Positions 30,153 to 36,572 of a stretch of DNA of 36,572 nucleotides are shown here, in pieces (positions within the stretch are counted from its first letter, which is position 1; each line of letters opens with the position of its first letter). The stretch is taken from positions 1-36,572 of the forward strand of contig CAIOSJ010000008.1 of the NCBI GenBank assembly GCA_903860915.1, in the 5' to 3' direction. Source of the stretch: an uncultured Actinomycetes bacterium (lineage in GTDB: Bacteria > Actinomycetota > Acidimicrobiia > Acidimicrobiales > RAAP-2). The position numbers and the translations under genes were made by a program. The notes beneath the pieces were generated by a model. It was not told the origin of the DNA and did not search any database. It saw only the letters and a list, made by a program, of their open reading frames with translations.

Positions 30153-31037
30153 TTAGTCTTTTGGCCACGAGCCGACGTACTCAACAGTACCCCACCGAGT
30201 CGTTAGTCGAGCGCCCCAGCCGGCTTGAACGAGGTCGAAGGCGATGTCGTCGTCGACTAGCAGGGCGGTCGCAAAGCAGTTGGCGTCCACGCAACTCGCG
30301 GCTGCCACGCTGGCCCTCGTGTAACTGCTCGAGGCCGACTCCCCAGTACGGGGGTCGATGATGTGGTGACGGGGTCCCGTGTTGGTTCGCCATGAGCGAA
30401 GAGTGGTGGATGAGGTACAGATTGCGCCGTCACCCAAGAAAACCTTCGGCTCGTGGCCGGTAATCTCGTCCGCCACGGTAACGCCAACGACCCAAGGCCC
30501 ATCGGGCCCCACGCCTCGAGCGGCGACGTCCCCTCCCAGCTCTACGAGACAAGCCCCGTCGTGGGCGAGACGTTCGACGAGGAGATCGACGAAGAGGGCC
30601 TTAGCCGACGAGCCGAGATCGAGACCCCCACCCACCGGCAGGGTGACGGTTGACGCCTCGTAGTCAATGTCAATCAGAGGAAAACCAATCGCGGGGAGCG
30701 CTTCCGCACTGGTTGCGAGTTCTGAGATTTCGGCAAAGTCCCGGTCGTAGCCGGCGGCCGCGAGTGCGGGAAGAATAGTGGGGTCACAGAGGCCGCGGGA
30801 CGTCGCGAAGGAATGGTCGGCAGCTCGCAACGCGGCGAGAAAAAGGGGGCTGATGGAGTGGCGTACGCCCGGGTTGTGATTGACGATAGATATTTCGGCT
30901 TCGGGCGCGAAACGGTTGACGGCAGCGTCGAATTCAGAGATGAGACGACGACAGACTTCGAGGGCCTCCACCTCGCGCTCCGGACTCTCAGTAGCGACGG
31001 TTCCCGACATGCCCCAAGCAGTAAATCTGGTTGCCAC
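30153..31037 (-). CDS. apbE: FAD:protein FMN transferase (ApbE)
   Basis: A 294-residue ApbE-family enzyme that attaches FMN from FAD to Ser/Thr of target proteins through a phosphoester bond, with Mg2+. Family landmarks: WGMSGTVATE near the N-terminus, NRFAPEAEISIVN, LDLGSSAKALFVDLL (canonical D-L-G-G-I-A-K-G-x-x-x-D), LVELGGDVAARG, HHIIDPRTGES and the AASCVDANCFATALLV segment near the metal site. No signal peptide or lipobox is visible, so the enzyme seems cytosolic, whereas many ApbE are exported lipoproteins. GTG 31037 directly follows the stop of the small upstream gene. No FMN-binding-domain protein is encoded in the window. Confidence 0.92.
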   Translation of the reverse strand: MATRFTAWGMSGTVATESPEREVEALEVCRRLISEFDAAVNRFAPEAEISIVNHNPGVRHSISPLFLAALRAADHSFATSRGLCDPTILPALAAAGYDRDFAEISELATSAEALPAIGFPLIDIDYEASTVTLPVGGGLDLGSSAKALFVDLLVERLAHDGACLVELGGDVAARGVGPDGPWVVGVTVADEITGHEPKVFLGDGAICTSSTTLRSWRTNTGPRHHIIDPRTGESASSSYTRASVAAASCVDANCFATALLVDDDIAFDLVQAGWGARLTTRWGTVEYVGSWPKD

Positions 31038-31418
31038 CTAGTAGCAAATCCTTTGACCAGAGGCACTGGTGTAACAGGTGACTGGACTCGGAGCGGGCGC
31101 GGTCACTGGTGGTACGTAGGCGGTAACGGGTGGCGCGGTCACCGGAGGCACGTAGGTGGTAGCGGGTGGCGTCGTCACTGGTGGTTGACCGGATCCGCTC
31201 GGGTAGGAGACCGGCGGCACGGTTACGAGAGGTTGACCCGAACCGCTGGGTGAGGTTGTGGGGTCGGAGACGGGGTGAGAGACGGGGTGAGAAGCGACTG
31301 CGTTAGCGGCGTAGCCCACGAGAACTCCGGTTGCGGCACCCGAGACAACAAAGACACTCTGAGCAACGCGGCGTACGCGGATGAGACGCTTATCGCGTTG
31401 ATGGGTAGTGCGACGCAT
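31038..31418 (-). CDS. Small exported Pro/Thr-rich repeat protein with C-terminal Cys pair
   Basis: 126 residues: a basic N-terminus (1-20), one hydrophobic segment (about 21-43), then an exported low-complexity region with two SGSGQP units (58-63, 74-79) and two YVPPVTAP units (89-96, 101-108), ending VTCYTSASGQRICY with Cys 115 and 125. It opens the redox operon; AGAGGAG-type GAGAGGAG ends about eight bases before the ATG, the best ribosome site in the operon. In related actinobacterial clusters this slot often holds an FMN-binding-domain protein, as I recall, but no such domain or D-x-x-(S/T)-G-A-(S/T) flavinylation motif is seen here. Function unknown; the Cys pair could be a redox or metal site. 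Confidence 0.72.
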   Translation of the reverse strand: MRRTTHQRDKRLIRVRRVAQSVFVVSGAATGVLVGYAANAVASHPVSHPVSDPTTSPSGSGQPLVTVPPVSYPSGSGQPPVTTPPATTYVPPVTAPPVTAYVPPVTAPAPSPVTCYTSASGQRICY

Positions 31419-31619
31419 TTCATTACTCCTCTCGAAAATCCCTGATAACAGTTTGCTCGCTGGTTAAGACTTCGGAGCACCTCTTGCTGAGAAAACCTAA
31501 AGGAGCGGTGTTGTTTGGCCTTGTCGTCGGTCGTCAATAGTCGCGGGCTCTAGGCTACTGATGACGTTGCATCAGGTATATGTGAAAAAAAGAGTCCTGG
31601 AGAGTTTTCAGGCGAGCAG
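31419..31619. other. Divergent intergenic region before the redox operon and tRNA-Gln
   Basis: 201 bases without a gene. The minus-strand side carries the ribosome site of the 126-residue protein (near 31427-31436). No convincing promoter for either side; TTGCAT at 31567 and TATATG at 31577 are too close together to be a pair. Confidence 0.4.
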
Positions 31620-31692
31620 TGGCCGGTAGTTCAATTGGCAGAACAACGGACTTTGAATCCGTATGTTGGAGGTTCGAGCCCTCCCCGGCCAG
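31620..31692 (+). tRNA. tRNA-Gln (anticodon TTG)
   Basis: A 73-nt cloverleaf. The acceptor stem TGGCCGG pairs with CCGGCCA (31685-31691), with discriminator G at 31692. The D arm lies around GTTCAATTGGCAGAAC. The anticodon arm ACGGA-CTTTGAA-TCCGT has anticodon TTG reading CAA. The T arm GGAGG-TTCGAGC-CCTCC is perfect. CCA is not encoded (CCG follows), as in many actinobacteria. T1 in the acceptor is usual for tRNA-Gln. Confidence 0.96.
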
Positions 31693-31760
31693 CCGTAGAG
31701 AGACCTTACTTTCGACCGTAGCGCTGGGCGTAGGACCGCGCATCCAGAGCCTGACTGTGG

Positions 31761-32654
31761 CTATTTTTTGGAAATCACAGCTGCGAGAATTTCGGCCATG
31801 ACGACGGGTGCATCACCTTGGATGGAGTGTCCCGCACCATCGACGTGGATGACGGTTCCAGTGGGTTGGCGACGTAGGAATTCGACCTCATCGAGATCGT
31901 CAACGACCGACCCCGCCGCCATTCCTCGCAGCAGGGTTACGGGCATGGTGAGCTGCTCGAGAATTTCCCAGAGATTTTCCACCGCGGGGGCTGTAAGCGG
32001 CGACGCCGCGTGGCGTTGGTGACGCCAGACCCAGGAGCCATCTTCGACCTGGATTGCATTGTGCAGTATCCCTCGACGCAGACTGCTCAGCGTTCGCGTG
32101 GGATTGAATTCTGCGGTCCGAGCGAGGAGGGCATCGAAATCAGGAAAGGACTTGGGACCGTTCACAAAATCAGTGATGTGACGTGCTTTGCCCGAGGTCA
32201 CGCCGGGGGTGATGTCAACGAGTACTAGCGCCGAGACGAGCTCGGGGTGACGATGGGCGAGGAGGAGTGAGGTGAGACCCCCGAGCGACATGCCGACGAG
32301 AACGCGGGGACCATCCAGTAGGGCAGCGGTCGCGGTAGCGAGATCGTTCGCGTGCTGAGAAATGGCGGTGGGCCCGTAGGGTCCGGCGTCGGAGTGTCCG
32401 TGGCTGGGGAGATCAACGGCGATGAGCGACCGCTGGAGCGCGAGGGCGACCGTGTCGAAGGTGTGGGCGTTTTGTGCACCCCCGTGCACGAAGAGGGCTT
32501 CGTAGGGGGCCTCGCCCCAGAGCAGGGCACTGAGTTGTCGTTCGCCGTCCACGGCGAGTGATCGCCGGCGAACTTCGGGCAGAGGCAGGTCGAGTCCCCA
32601 TTCAGCAAGATTTTCGGCGAAGTAGGCAAACTCGTCATACGCGATATGGTTCAC
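31761..32654 (-). CDS. Alpha/beta-hydrolase fold protein
   Basis: About 297 residues with the GTG at 32654. Typical fold signs: ALFVHGGAQNAHTFD (the H-G-G oxyanion loop), LIAVDLPSHGHSDAG, the nucleophile elbow VGMSLGGLTSLLLAH (G-x-S-x-G with the catalytic serine), VLVDITPG, the acid region near VTLLRGMAAGSVVDDLD and a late catalytic histidine in VDGAGHSIQGD. Substrate unknown; relatives are esterases, lipases and C-C hydrolases. The longer open frame to 32843 runs into glmU on the other strand and is rejected. TACGAT lies six bases before the chosen GTG. GTG 32660 is an alternative. Confidence 0.85.
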   Translation of the reverse strand: MNHIAYDEFAYFAENLAEWGLDLPLPEVRRRSLAVDGERQLSALLWGEAPYEALFVHGGAQNAHTFDTVALALQRSLIAVDLPSHGHSDAGPYGPTAISQHANDLATATAALLDGPRVLVGMSLGGLTSLLLAHRHPELVSALVLVDITPGVTSGKARHITDFVNGPKSFPDFDALLARTAEFNPTRTLSSLRRGILHNAIQVEDGSWVWRHQRHAASPLTAPAVENLWEILEQLTMPVTLLRGMAAGSVVDDLDEVEFLRRQPTGTVIHVDGAGHSIQGDAPVVMAEILAAVISKK

Positions 32655-32691
32655 CCTCACATCGTACCGTGGGACTGCTAAAGATAAGGGG
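32655..32691. promoter_or_regulatory. 37-bp divergent promoter, alpha/beta hydrolase / glmU
   Basis: The two GTG start codons are only 37 bases apart. TACGAT (minus, 32666-32661) serves the hydrolase; for glmU there is TAAAGA at 32679-32684 and an AAGGGG directly before the GTG. The core elements must overlap, so the two promoters would exclude each other. Confidence 0.4.
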
Positions 32692-33771
32692 GTGAAACGA
32701 CCTACCTGCGTAGTCATTTTGGCGGCCGGTGAGGGTAGTCGCATGCGGTCAACGGTGCCGAAGCCCCTGCACCCCATCTGCGGGCGCCCCATGGTGGTGC
32801 ACGTTCTCGAGGCGACGATGGCCGCTGACGTGTTGGCGAACATCGTGGTGGTGGGTCACGAGGCGGAGCGGGTCGAATCGGGAATCACGGCGGCCTACGC
32901 CCACGACCGACCCCTGTACTTCGTACGACAGAGTGAACAACTCGGGACTGGTCACGCAGTGTCGGTCACACTGACGCGACTCGATGAGGTCATGAACGGG
33001 GCCGACGGCGACGTGCTAATTCTCCCGGGTGATTCACCGCTCCTGCGCACCGATACGGTCCAACAATTGCTCGAGCACCACCGTAATTCGGGGGCCGCCG
33101 CGACCATACTCACGGCCGTCGTGGACGAACCCACGGGCTACGGTCGCATGATTTACGGGAAGGATCAGCGACCCGCCCGCATTGTGGAAGAACGCGACGC
33201 CAGTCCCGAAGAGCGGGCGGTGAAGGAAATCAATACCTCAATCATGGTTGTCCGCCACAGCGTCCTGGCCCCCGCCCTGCGCCTCATCGGTCGTTCGAAC
33301 GCACAAAACGAGATGTACCTAACGGACCTCGTCGGCGTGCTCTACGACGCCGGTCACGCGACGTCCAGCGTGGTGCTGGCCGATCCCAACGAAGCCGCCG
33401 GAGTCAACGACCGGCGTCAATTGGCCACTGCTGAGCGGCTGCTGCGCGAACGTATCAATCAGGACTGGCTACTGCTCGGGGTCACCATGGTCGATCCCGC
33501 GACGACCTACGTCGACGCCGAGGTGGTGCTGGCCGAGGATGTCAGACTGCTACCGGGCACGATACTCACCGGTAGGTGCATCGTGGACGCGGGGTGCGTC
33601 ATCGGGCCGAATGCCCACCTGAGCGACGTCACCGTGGGCCCGGGGGCCGAGATCGGGACCGTTGCCGCTTCGTCGGTGTCAATTGGCGCGGGTGCGCGCA
33701 TCGGCTCTTTCAGTGTCCTCGTCCGCGGCAGTGTGATTGAGACGAATGCGGTCATTGGCTCGTCGTCGTAA
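32692..33771 (+). CDS. glmU: GlmU-type UDP-GlcNAc pyrophosphorylase with truncated acetyltransferase domain
   Basis: 359 residues, against 450-500 for bifunctional GlmU. The N-terminal uridylyltransferase domain is complete: VVILAAGEGSRMRSTVPKPL (L-A-A-G-x-G-T/S-R-M-x-S-x-x-P-K), QSEQLGTGHAV, LPGDSPLL, PTGYGRMIY, ASPEERAVKEINTSIM and NAQNEMYLTDLV. The C-terminal left-handed beta-helix starts normally (VTMVDPATTYVDAEVVLAED) but ends after about five or six turns at NAVIGSSS. It therefore lacks the region holding the catalytic His and GlcN-1-P contacts of E. coli GlmU (about residues 333-390). Only 35 bases separate it from prs, so no frameshifted remainder exists. It likely makes UDP-GlcNAc from GlcNAc-1-P only. 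Confidence 0.88.
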   Translation: MKRPTCVVILAAGEGSRMRSTVPKPLHPICGRPMVVHVLEATMAADVLANIVVVGHEAERVESGITAAYAHDRPLYFVRQSEQLGTGHAVSVTLTRLDEVMNGADGDVLILPGDSPLLRTDTVQQLLEHHRNSGAAATILTAVVDEPTGYGRMIYGKDQRPARIVEERDASPEERAVKEINTSIMVVRHSVLAPALRLIGRSNAQNEMYLTDLVGVLYDAGHATSSVVLADPNEAAGVNDRRQLATAERLLRERINQDWLLLGVTMVDPATTYVDAEVVLAEDVRLLPGTILTGRCIVDAGCVIGPNAHLSDVTVGPGAEIGTVAASSVSIGAGARIGSFSVLVRGSVIETNAVIGSSS

Positions 33772-33793
33772 AAAATGTCTCCCTCGGGCGTTG

Positions 33794-33799
33794 TACGCT
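33794..33799 (+). promoter_or_regulatory. Candidate -10 box, leaderless start of prs
   Basis: TACGCT followed by seven bases and ATG 33807. The short glmU-prs gap has no Shine-Dalgarno sequence. No -35 box seen. Confidence 0.4.
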
Positions 33800-33806
33800 G
33801 AGAGAT

Positions 33807-34781
33807 ATGGAATCACTTTCTAAGCGTCGATTGGTCATCGTTTCGGGCCGAGCACACCGTGAACTAGCGGAGTCCATTGCCAACCAGCTCGGGGTCGAAC
33901 TCGCCGAACCCAACTTGCGCGAATTCGCTAACGGGGAAATTCACTGTCGCTTCGACGCCTCGATCCGTGGCTCGGATGTCTTCATCATTCAGACGCACTG
34001 CTCACCAGTGAACGACACTCTGATGGAGCAACTCATTATGATCGACGCCGCCAAGCGCGCATCGGCTAAGCGAATCACGGCGGTCTGTCCGAATTACGGC
34101 TACGCCCGTCAGGACCGTAAGTCCATGGGCCGCGAGCCCATCACCGCCAAACTGGTGGCCGACATGTTGCAGGTAGCGGGCGCTGACCGCGTTCTCTCGG
34201 TGGACTTTCACTCCGGTCAGATCCAGGGCTTCTTCGACGTACCGGTTGACCACCTCGTGGCCGCACCAGTTCTAGAGGATTACCTCAAGTTGCACACCAA
34301 TCCCCACGAGCTCGTCGTCGTCGCACCCGATGCCGGGCGCGTCAAGGTGGCTGAGCGCTACTCGCAACATTTGGGTTGCGACCTGGCTCTCGTGCACAAG
34401 ACGAGGCCTCGCGGTACGGCCAACGTCGCCGAGGCTCGCCACATCGTCGGAGACGTGGAAGGTCGTCACTGCGTCTTGATTGACGACATGATTGACACCG
34501 CCGGCACCATCGTGGCCGCCTGCGATTTGTTGAAGGCCCACGGAGCGTCCGAGATTTGGGTCATGGCGACCCACGCCGTCTTTTCGCCCCCCGCTGTGGA
34601 GCGCCTGCAAAACGCCCCCGTGAGTCGGGTTATCGTGACCGACACCCTGCCACTGAATGCCGAGCGTCGCTTCGAAAAGCTTGAAATTCTGAGCGTGGCG
34701 CCCATTGTGGCCAACGCCATCGCCGCTATTTTCGACGATATGTCGGTGTCGGACATCTTCGGCGGAGAGAACCTGTCCTAA
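33807..34781 (+). CDS. prs: Ribose-phosphate pyrophosphokinase (PRPP synthetase)
   Basis: A 324-residue class I PRPP synthase making 5-phosphoribosyl-1-pyrophosphate from ribose-5-P and ATP for purine, pyrimidine, His and Trp synthesis and cell-wall arabinan precursors. Signatures: FANGEIHCRF, DVFIIQTHCSPVNDTLMEQL, YGYARQDRKSMGREPITAKL (the ATP-binding flexible region), SVDFHSGQIQGFFDVPVDHL, VVAPDAGRVKVAERY, and the PRPP loop VLIDDMIDTAGTI. Length is standard (310-325). Its place after glmU and before rplY/ctc is the usual actinobacterial order. Confidence 0.96.
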   Translation: MESLSKRRLVIVSGRAHRELAESIANQLGVELAEPNLREFANGEIHCRFDASIRGSDVFIIQTHCSPVNDTLMEQLIMIDAAKRASAKRITAVCPNYGYARQDRKSMGREPITAKLVADMLQVAGADRVLSVDFHSGQIQGFFDVPVDHLVAAPVLEDYLKLHTNPHELVVVAPDAGRVKVAERYSQHLGCDLALVHKTRPRGTANVAEARHIVGDVEGRHCVLIDDMIDTAGTIVAACDLLKAHGASEIWVMATHAVFSPPAVERLQNAPVSRVIVTDTLPLNAERRFEKLEILSVAPIVANAIAAIFDDMSVSDIFGGENLS

Positions 34782-34811
34782 GGGCCCGCGGAGGGTAGTT
34801 CTCGCCTCGGC

Positions 34812-34817
34812 TAGACT
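34812..34817 (+). promoter_or_regulatory. Candidate -10 box upstream of rplY
   Basis: TAGACT, which would put the transcript start near 34824 and give a leader of about 50 bases. The ribosome-binding site AGAGGAG (34864-34870) precedes ATG 34877, so this gene is not leaderless. No clear -35. Confidence 0.3.
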
Positions 34818-34876
34818 CATCTTTCTGTGCGCGTGAAGCCTGGTTTCGCGCCACCCATCATCTAAGAGGAGTTGTC

Positions 34877-35467
34877 ATGTCGCAGGCCACACTGAGCGCG
34901 AAGACCAATCGAGAGATCGGCTCTCGTCCCGTTCGTCGTATGCGTACGGCGGGCATCATTCCGGGCGTCGTCTACGGCGAGGGCGTTGTCCCGCTCCCCG
35001 TCGCGGTCAACGCGAAGGAATTCCGTACGGCCGTGTCGGGCGACCAGGGTCTCAACACCTTGATTACCCTCGACGCCGACGGCACCACCTATATCGTTAT
35101 GGCTCGCGAGATCCAGCGTCACCCGGTGCGTGGCACCGTGGCCCACGTCGACTTTCAGGTGGTCGACCCCAACAAGGGCGTGACCGTGGAAATTCCTCTG
35201 CACCTCGTTGGCGATGCGGTCGACGTGCGTCACGCCGACTGGGAGATCGACCAGCAGCTGTTCAACATCGCGGTTACGGCTCGACCCGACCAGATTCCGA
35301 CTCACCTCGACGTGGATATTTCGGCTCTGAAGCCGGGCGACTCGATTCGCATCAGTGACATCATCGTGCCTAGCGGCGTTGTCGCCGCGCAGGACCACGC
35401 CATCTCGGTAGTGACGACGCGCGCCGGACGCGCGGTCAAGACCGCGACTCCCGGCGCCCCGGAGTAA
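34877..35467 (+). CDS. rplY: 50S ribosomal protein bL25, CTC form
   Basis: 196 residues: the N-terminal L25 5S-rRNA-binding domain (about 1-95; TNREIGSRPVRRMRTAGIIP and VVYGEG) followed by the TL5/CTC beta domain (about 100-185; HVDFQVVDPNKGVTVEIPLH, LDVDISALKPGDSIRISDI). It binds 5S rRNA in the large subunit and is linked to general stress in Gram-positives. A strong AGGAG precedes the ATG. pth begins six bases after the stop, so the two are probably cotranscribed. Confidence 0.95.
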   Translation: MSQATLSAKTNREIGSRPVRRMRTAGIIPGVVYGEGVVPLPVAVNAKEFRTAVSGDQGLNTLITLDADGTTYIVMAREIQRHPVRGTVAHVDFQVVDPNKGVTVEIPLHLVGDAVDVRHADWEIDQQLFNIAVTARPDQIPTHLDVDISALKPGDSIRISDIIVPSGVVAAQDHAISVVTTRAGRAVKTATPGAPE

Positions 35468-35473
35468 GCGGCC

Positions 35474-36103
35474 GTGACGCTTCGGCGTCTACGTGATTCT
35501 TCGGACCGTCGCGGTACGCCGAGCGCGCTCGTGCTGGTAGGTCTCGCCAATCCCGGGAGCGAATACGAAGGCTCTCGACACAACGTCGGTGGCGACGCAG
35601 TGCGCCGTTTGGCCGATCGCCTCGGACTACGTCTCGTCGTTGAGAATCGTCAACGTTGCGTGAGCGCCGCCGCCCCCACCCCCCGTGGTCCCATCACGCT
35701 GGCGGTGCCGACGACCTACATGAACGAATCGGGGGCCGCCTTGCCCCCGCTCTTAAAGCGCAGCTCGCTCAGTGATCTCGCGAACTTGGTGGTGGTGCAC
35801 GACGAACTCGATTTAGAGCCCGGACGCCTGCAGTTAAAAATGGGAGGGGGACTGGCGGGCCACAACGGCCTACGCTCGATCGCTTCGGCCATTGGCTCAC
35901 AGGACTTTGCGCGACTACGCATTGGCGTGGGTAAGCCGCCGACGAAAGAGCAGGGTGCCAACTGGGTCCTGCAGCGAACGACGGGCGCGCGCCGTGTGGA
36001 GTACGACGCCCTGGTGGACCACGCGGTCGAAGCCTTGGAACTGGTCATGACGCAAAGTTTCGATAGCGCCCAGCAACGGGTGAACGCCATGACTCGTGAG
36101 TAA
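35474..36103 (+). CDS. pth: Peptidyl-tRNA hydrolase
   Basis: A 209-residue bacterial Pth that recycles peptidyl-tRNA released from stalled ribosomes. The core begins ALVLVGLANPGSEYEGSRHN after a 17-residue extension; N26 and H36 match the conserved active-site Asn and catalytic His. VPTTYMNESGAALPPLL, VVHDELDLEPGRLQLKMGGG with the catalytic Asp, LAGHNGLRSI and DFARLRIGVGKP complete the family. GTG 35474 is the first possible start after rplY; a shorter start near the core cannot be excluded. The 3' end overlaps the mfd start by eight bases. Confidence 0.95.
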   Translation: MTLRRLRDSSDRRGTPSALVLVGLANPGSEYEGSRHNVGGDAVRRLADRLGLRLVVENRQRCVSAAAPTPRGPITLAVPTTYMNESGAALPPLLKRSSLSDLANLVVVHDELDLEPGRLQLKMGGGLAGHNGLRSIASAIGSQDFARLRIGVGKPPTKEQGANWVLQRTTGARRVEYDALVDHAVEALELVMTQSFDSAQQRVNAMTRE

Positions 36104-36572
36104 CGAGGTCGGACTCGCTCGCGTCCTCGAGCGACTCACCCCCGCCGTGCGTTCAGCGACTAGTGGCGGCGACGTCGCGGTAGCCTCCTTCGCCGCCCCC
36201 GTTCTCGCCGCGGCCTACGCCAGCGAGCGCGAGCACAGCGTGGTCGTCGTCGCAACCTCCGCCCAGGCCGAACAAGTCGGTGACGCGATGAGTTCCTTTC
36301 TCGAGGACGTCGTCGTCTGGCCGGCCTGGGATATCAACCCCATGGAGCGCGTCAGTCCGGACGTGCACGTCATGGGGCGTCGCCACGAACTGCGCTGGCG
36401 TATCATGAGTGACCGGGCCCCTCGGGTCGTAGTCACCAGCGTGCGAGCATTGACCCAGATCACCGCTCCCGGGGCTCTGGTTGCGCCCATTGTGGTGTCG
36501 AAGGGCGACCCCGTTGATCGTGACGAGGTCCTCAGTGCTCTGGTACACCTGGGCTATCGCCGCGAACCGGCC
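36096..36572 (+). CDS. mfd: Transcription-repair coupling factor Mfd, N-terminal part (runs off window)
   Basis: 159 codons from GTG 36096 to the window edge, open throughout. The sequence VVVVATSAQAEQVGDAMSSF, VVVWPAWDINPMERVSPDVH, MGRRHELRWRIMSDRAPRVV and VTSVRALTQ matches the UvrB-homology module of Mfd (W-P-x-W-(E/D)-x-x-P-x-E-R-x-S-P, then GRR...LW.L, then the VR.L...L strand). Mfd removes stalled RNA polymerase and recruits UvrA. The pth-mfd order is typical. The start overlaps the end of pth by eight bases. The translocase domain would be outside the window. Confidence 0.88.
   Translation, partial: MSNEVGLARVLERLTPAVRSATSGGDVAVASFAAPVLAAAYASEREHSVVVVATSAQAEQVGDAMSSFLEDVVVWPAWDINPMERVSPDVHVMGRRHELRWRIMSDRAPRVVVTSVRALTQITAPGALVAPIVVSKGDPVDRDEVLSALVHLGYRREPA

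Noticed and set aside
32655..32843. Long N-terminal extension of the alpha/beta hydrolase
   Set aside because: It lies antisense inside glmU and resembles no hydrolase N-terminus.
33771..33806. Frameshift as the cause of the short GlmU
   Set aside because: Only 35 bases remain before prs, so no missing beta-helix turns can be hidden there.
1..36572. CRISPR array, rRNA genes, riboswitches, phage genes
   Set aside because: No spaced direct repeats of CRISPR type, no rRNA-like sequence, no recognisable aptamer in front of metG or the transporter, and no phage structural or integrase genes seen by eye.

Overview
The window looks like chromosomal DNA from a moderately GC-rich actinobacterium, possibly of the Acidimicrobiia, though the class is a guess. 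The evidence is the order metG-tatD-(cell-wall protein)-rsmA-ispE and glmU-prs-rplY(ctc)-pth-mfd, two tiny actinobacterial-type ribosomal proteins (bL37 and bS22), many GTG starts, and many start codons placed 6-8 nt behind a TANNNT -10 box, which suggests leaderless mRNAs.

Region 1 (1-10,190) is a visibly AT-richer surface-polysaccharide locus of Wzx/Wzy type on mixed strands. It holds a flippase, two GT4 glycosyltransferases, an NAD-dependent sugar epimerase/dehydratase, an O-antigen-type polymerase, and a PglC/PglE/PglD-like trio (phosphoglycosyltransferase, sugar aminotransferase, sugar acetyltransferase). Transposase scraps (ISL3, IS3 orfA, IS3 orfB), ISL3-end-like repeats and two gene remnants lie between its modules. 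One remnant is a piece of a Baeyer-Villiger-type monooxygenase whose intact relative lies 3.7 kb further on. The -35 box of the best promoter in the window lies inside this remnant.

Region 2 (10,349-21,850) is accessory metabolism: an intact flavin monooxygenase; a minus-strand operon of two tandem M1 aminopeptidases, a UPF0016/GDT1 transporter and a methyltransferase; a PfkB kinase; a CtaG-like oxidase assembly protein; and a plus-strand operon of a small membrane protein, a DUF3817 protein and a glycerophosphodiesterase.

Region 3 (21,859-27,920) is housekeeping: bL37, rsmI, metG, tatD, an RlpA-like double-psi beta-barrel protein where mycobacteria have rpfB, rsmA, ispE and bS22.

Region 4 (27,979-31,418) is a tightly coupled minus-strand redox operon: a small exported Pro/Thr-rich protein, ApbE flavin transferase, a ferric-reductase-like heme membrane protein, a NuoF-like NADH/FMN/Fe-S protein and a three-Cys ferredoxin. 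It looks like a compact transmembrane electron-transfer system and is the best candidate here for a poorly described system. No flavinylation target is encoded beside ApbE.

Region 5 (31,620-36,572) holds tRNA-Gln, an alpha/beta hydrolase, a GlmU that lacks the catalytic part of its acetyltransferase domain, prs, rplY, pth and the start of mfd, which runs off the window.
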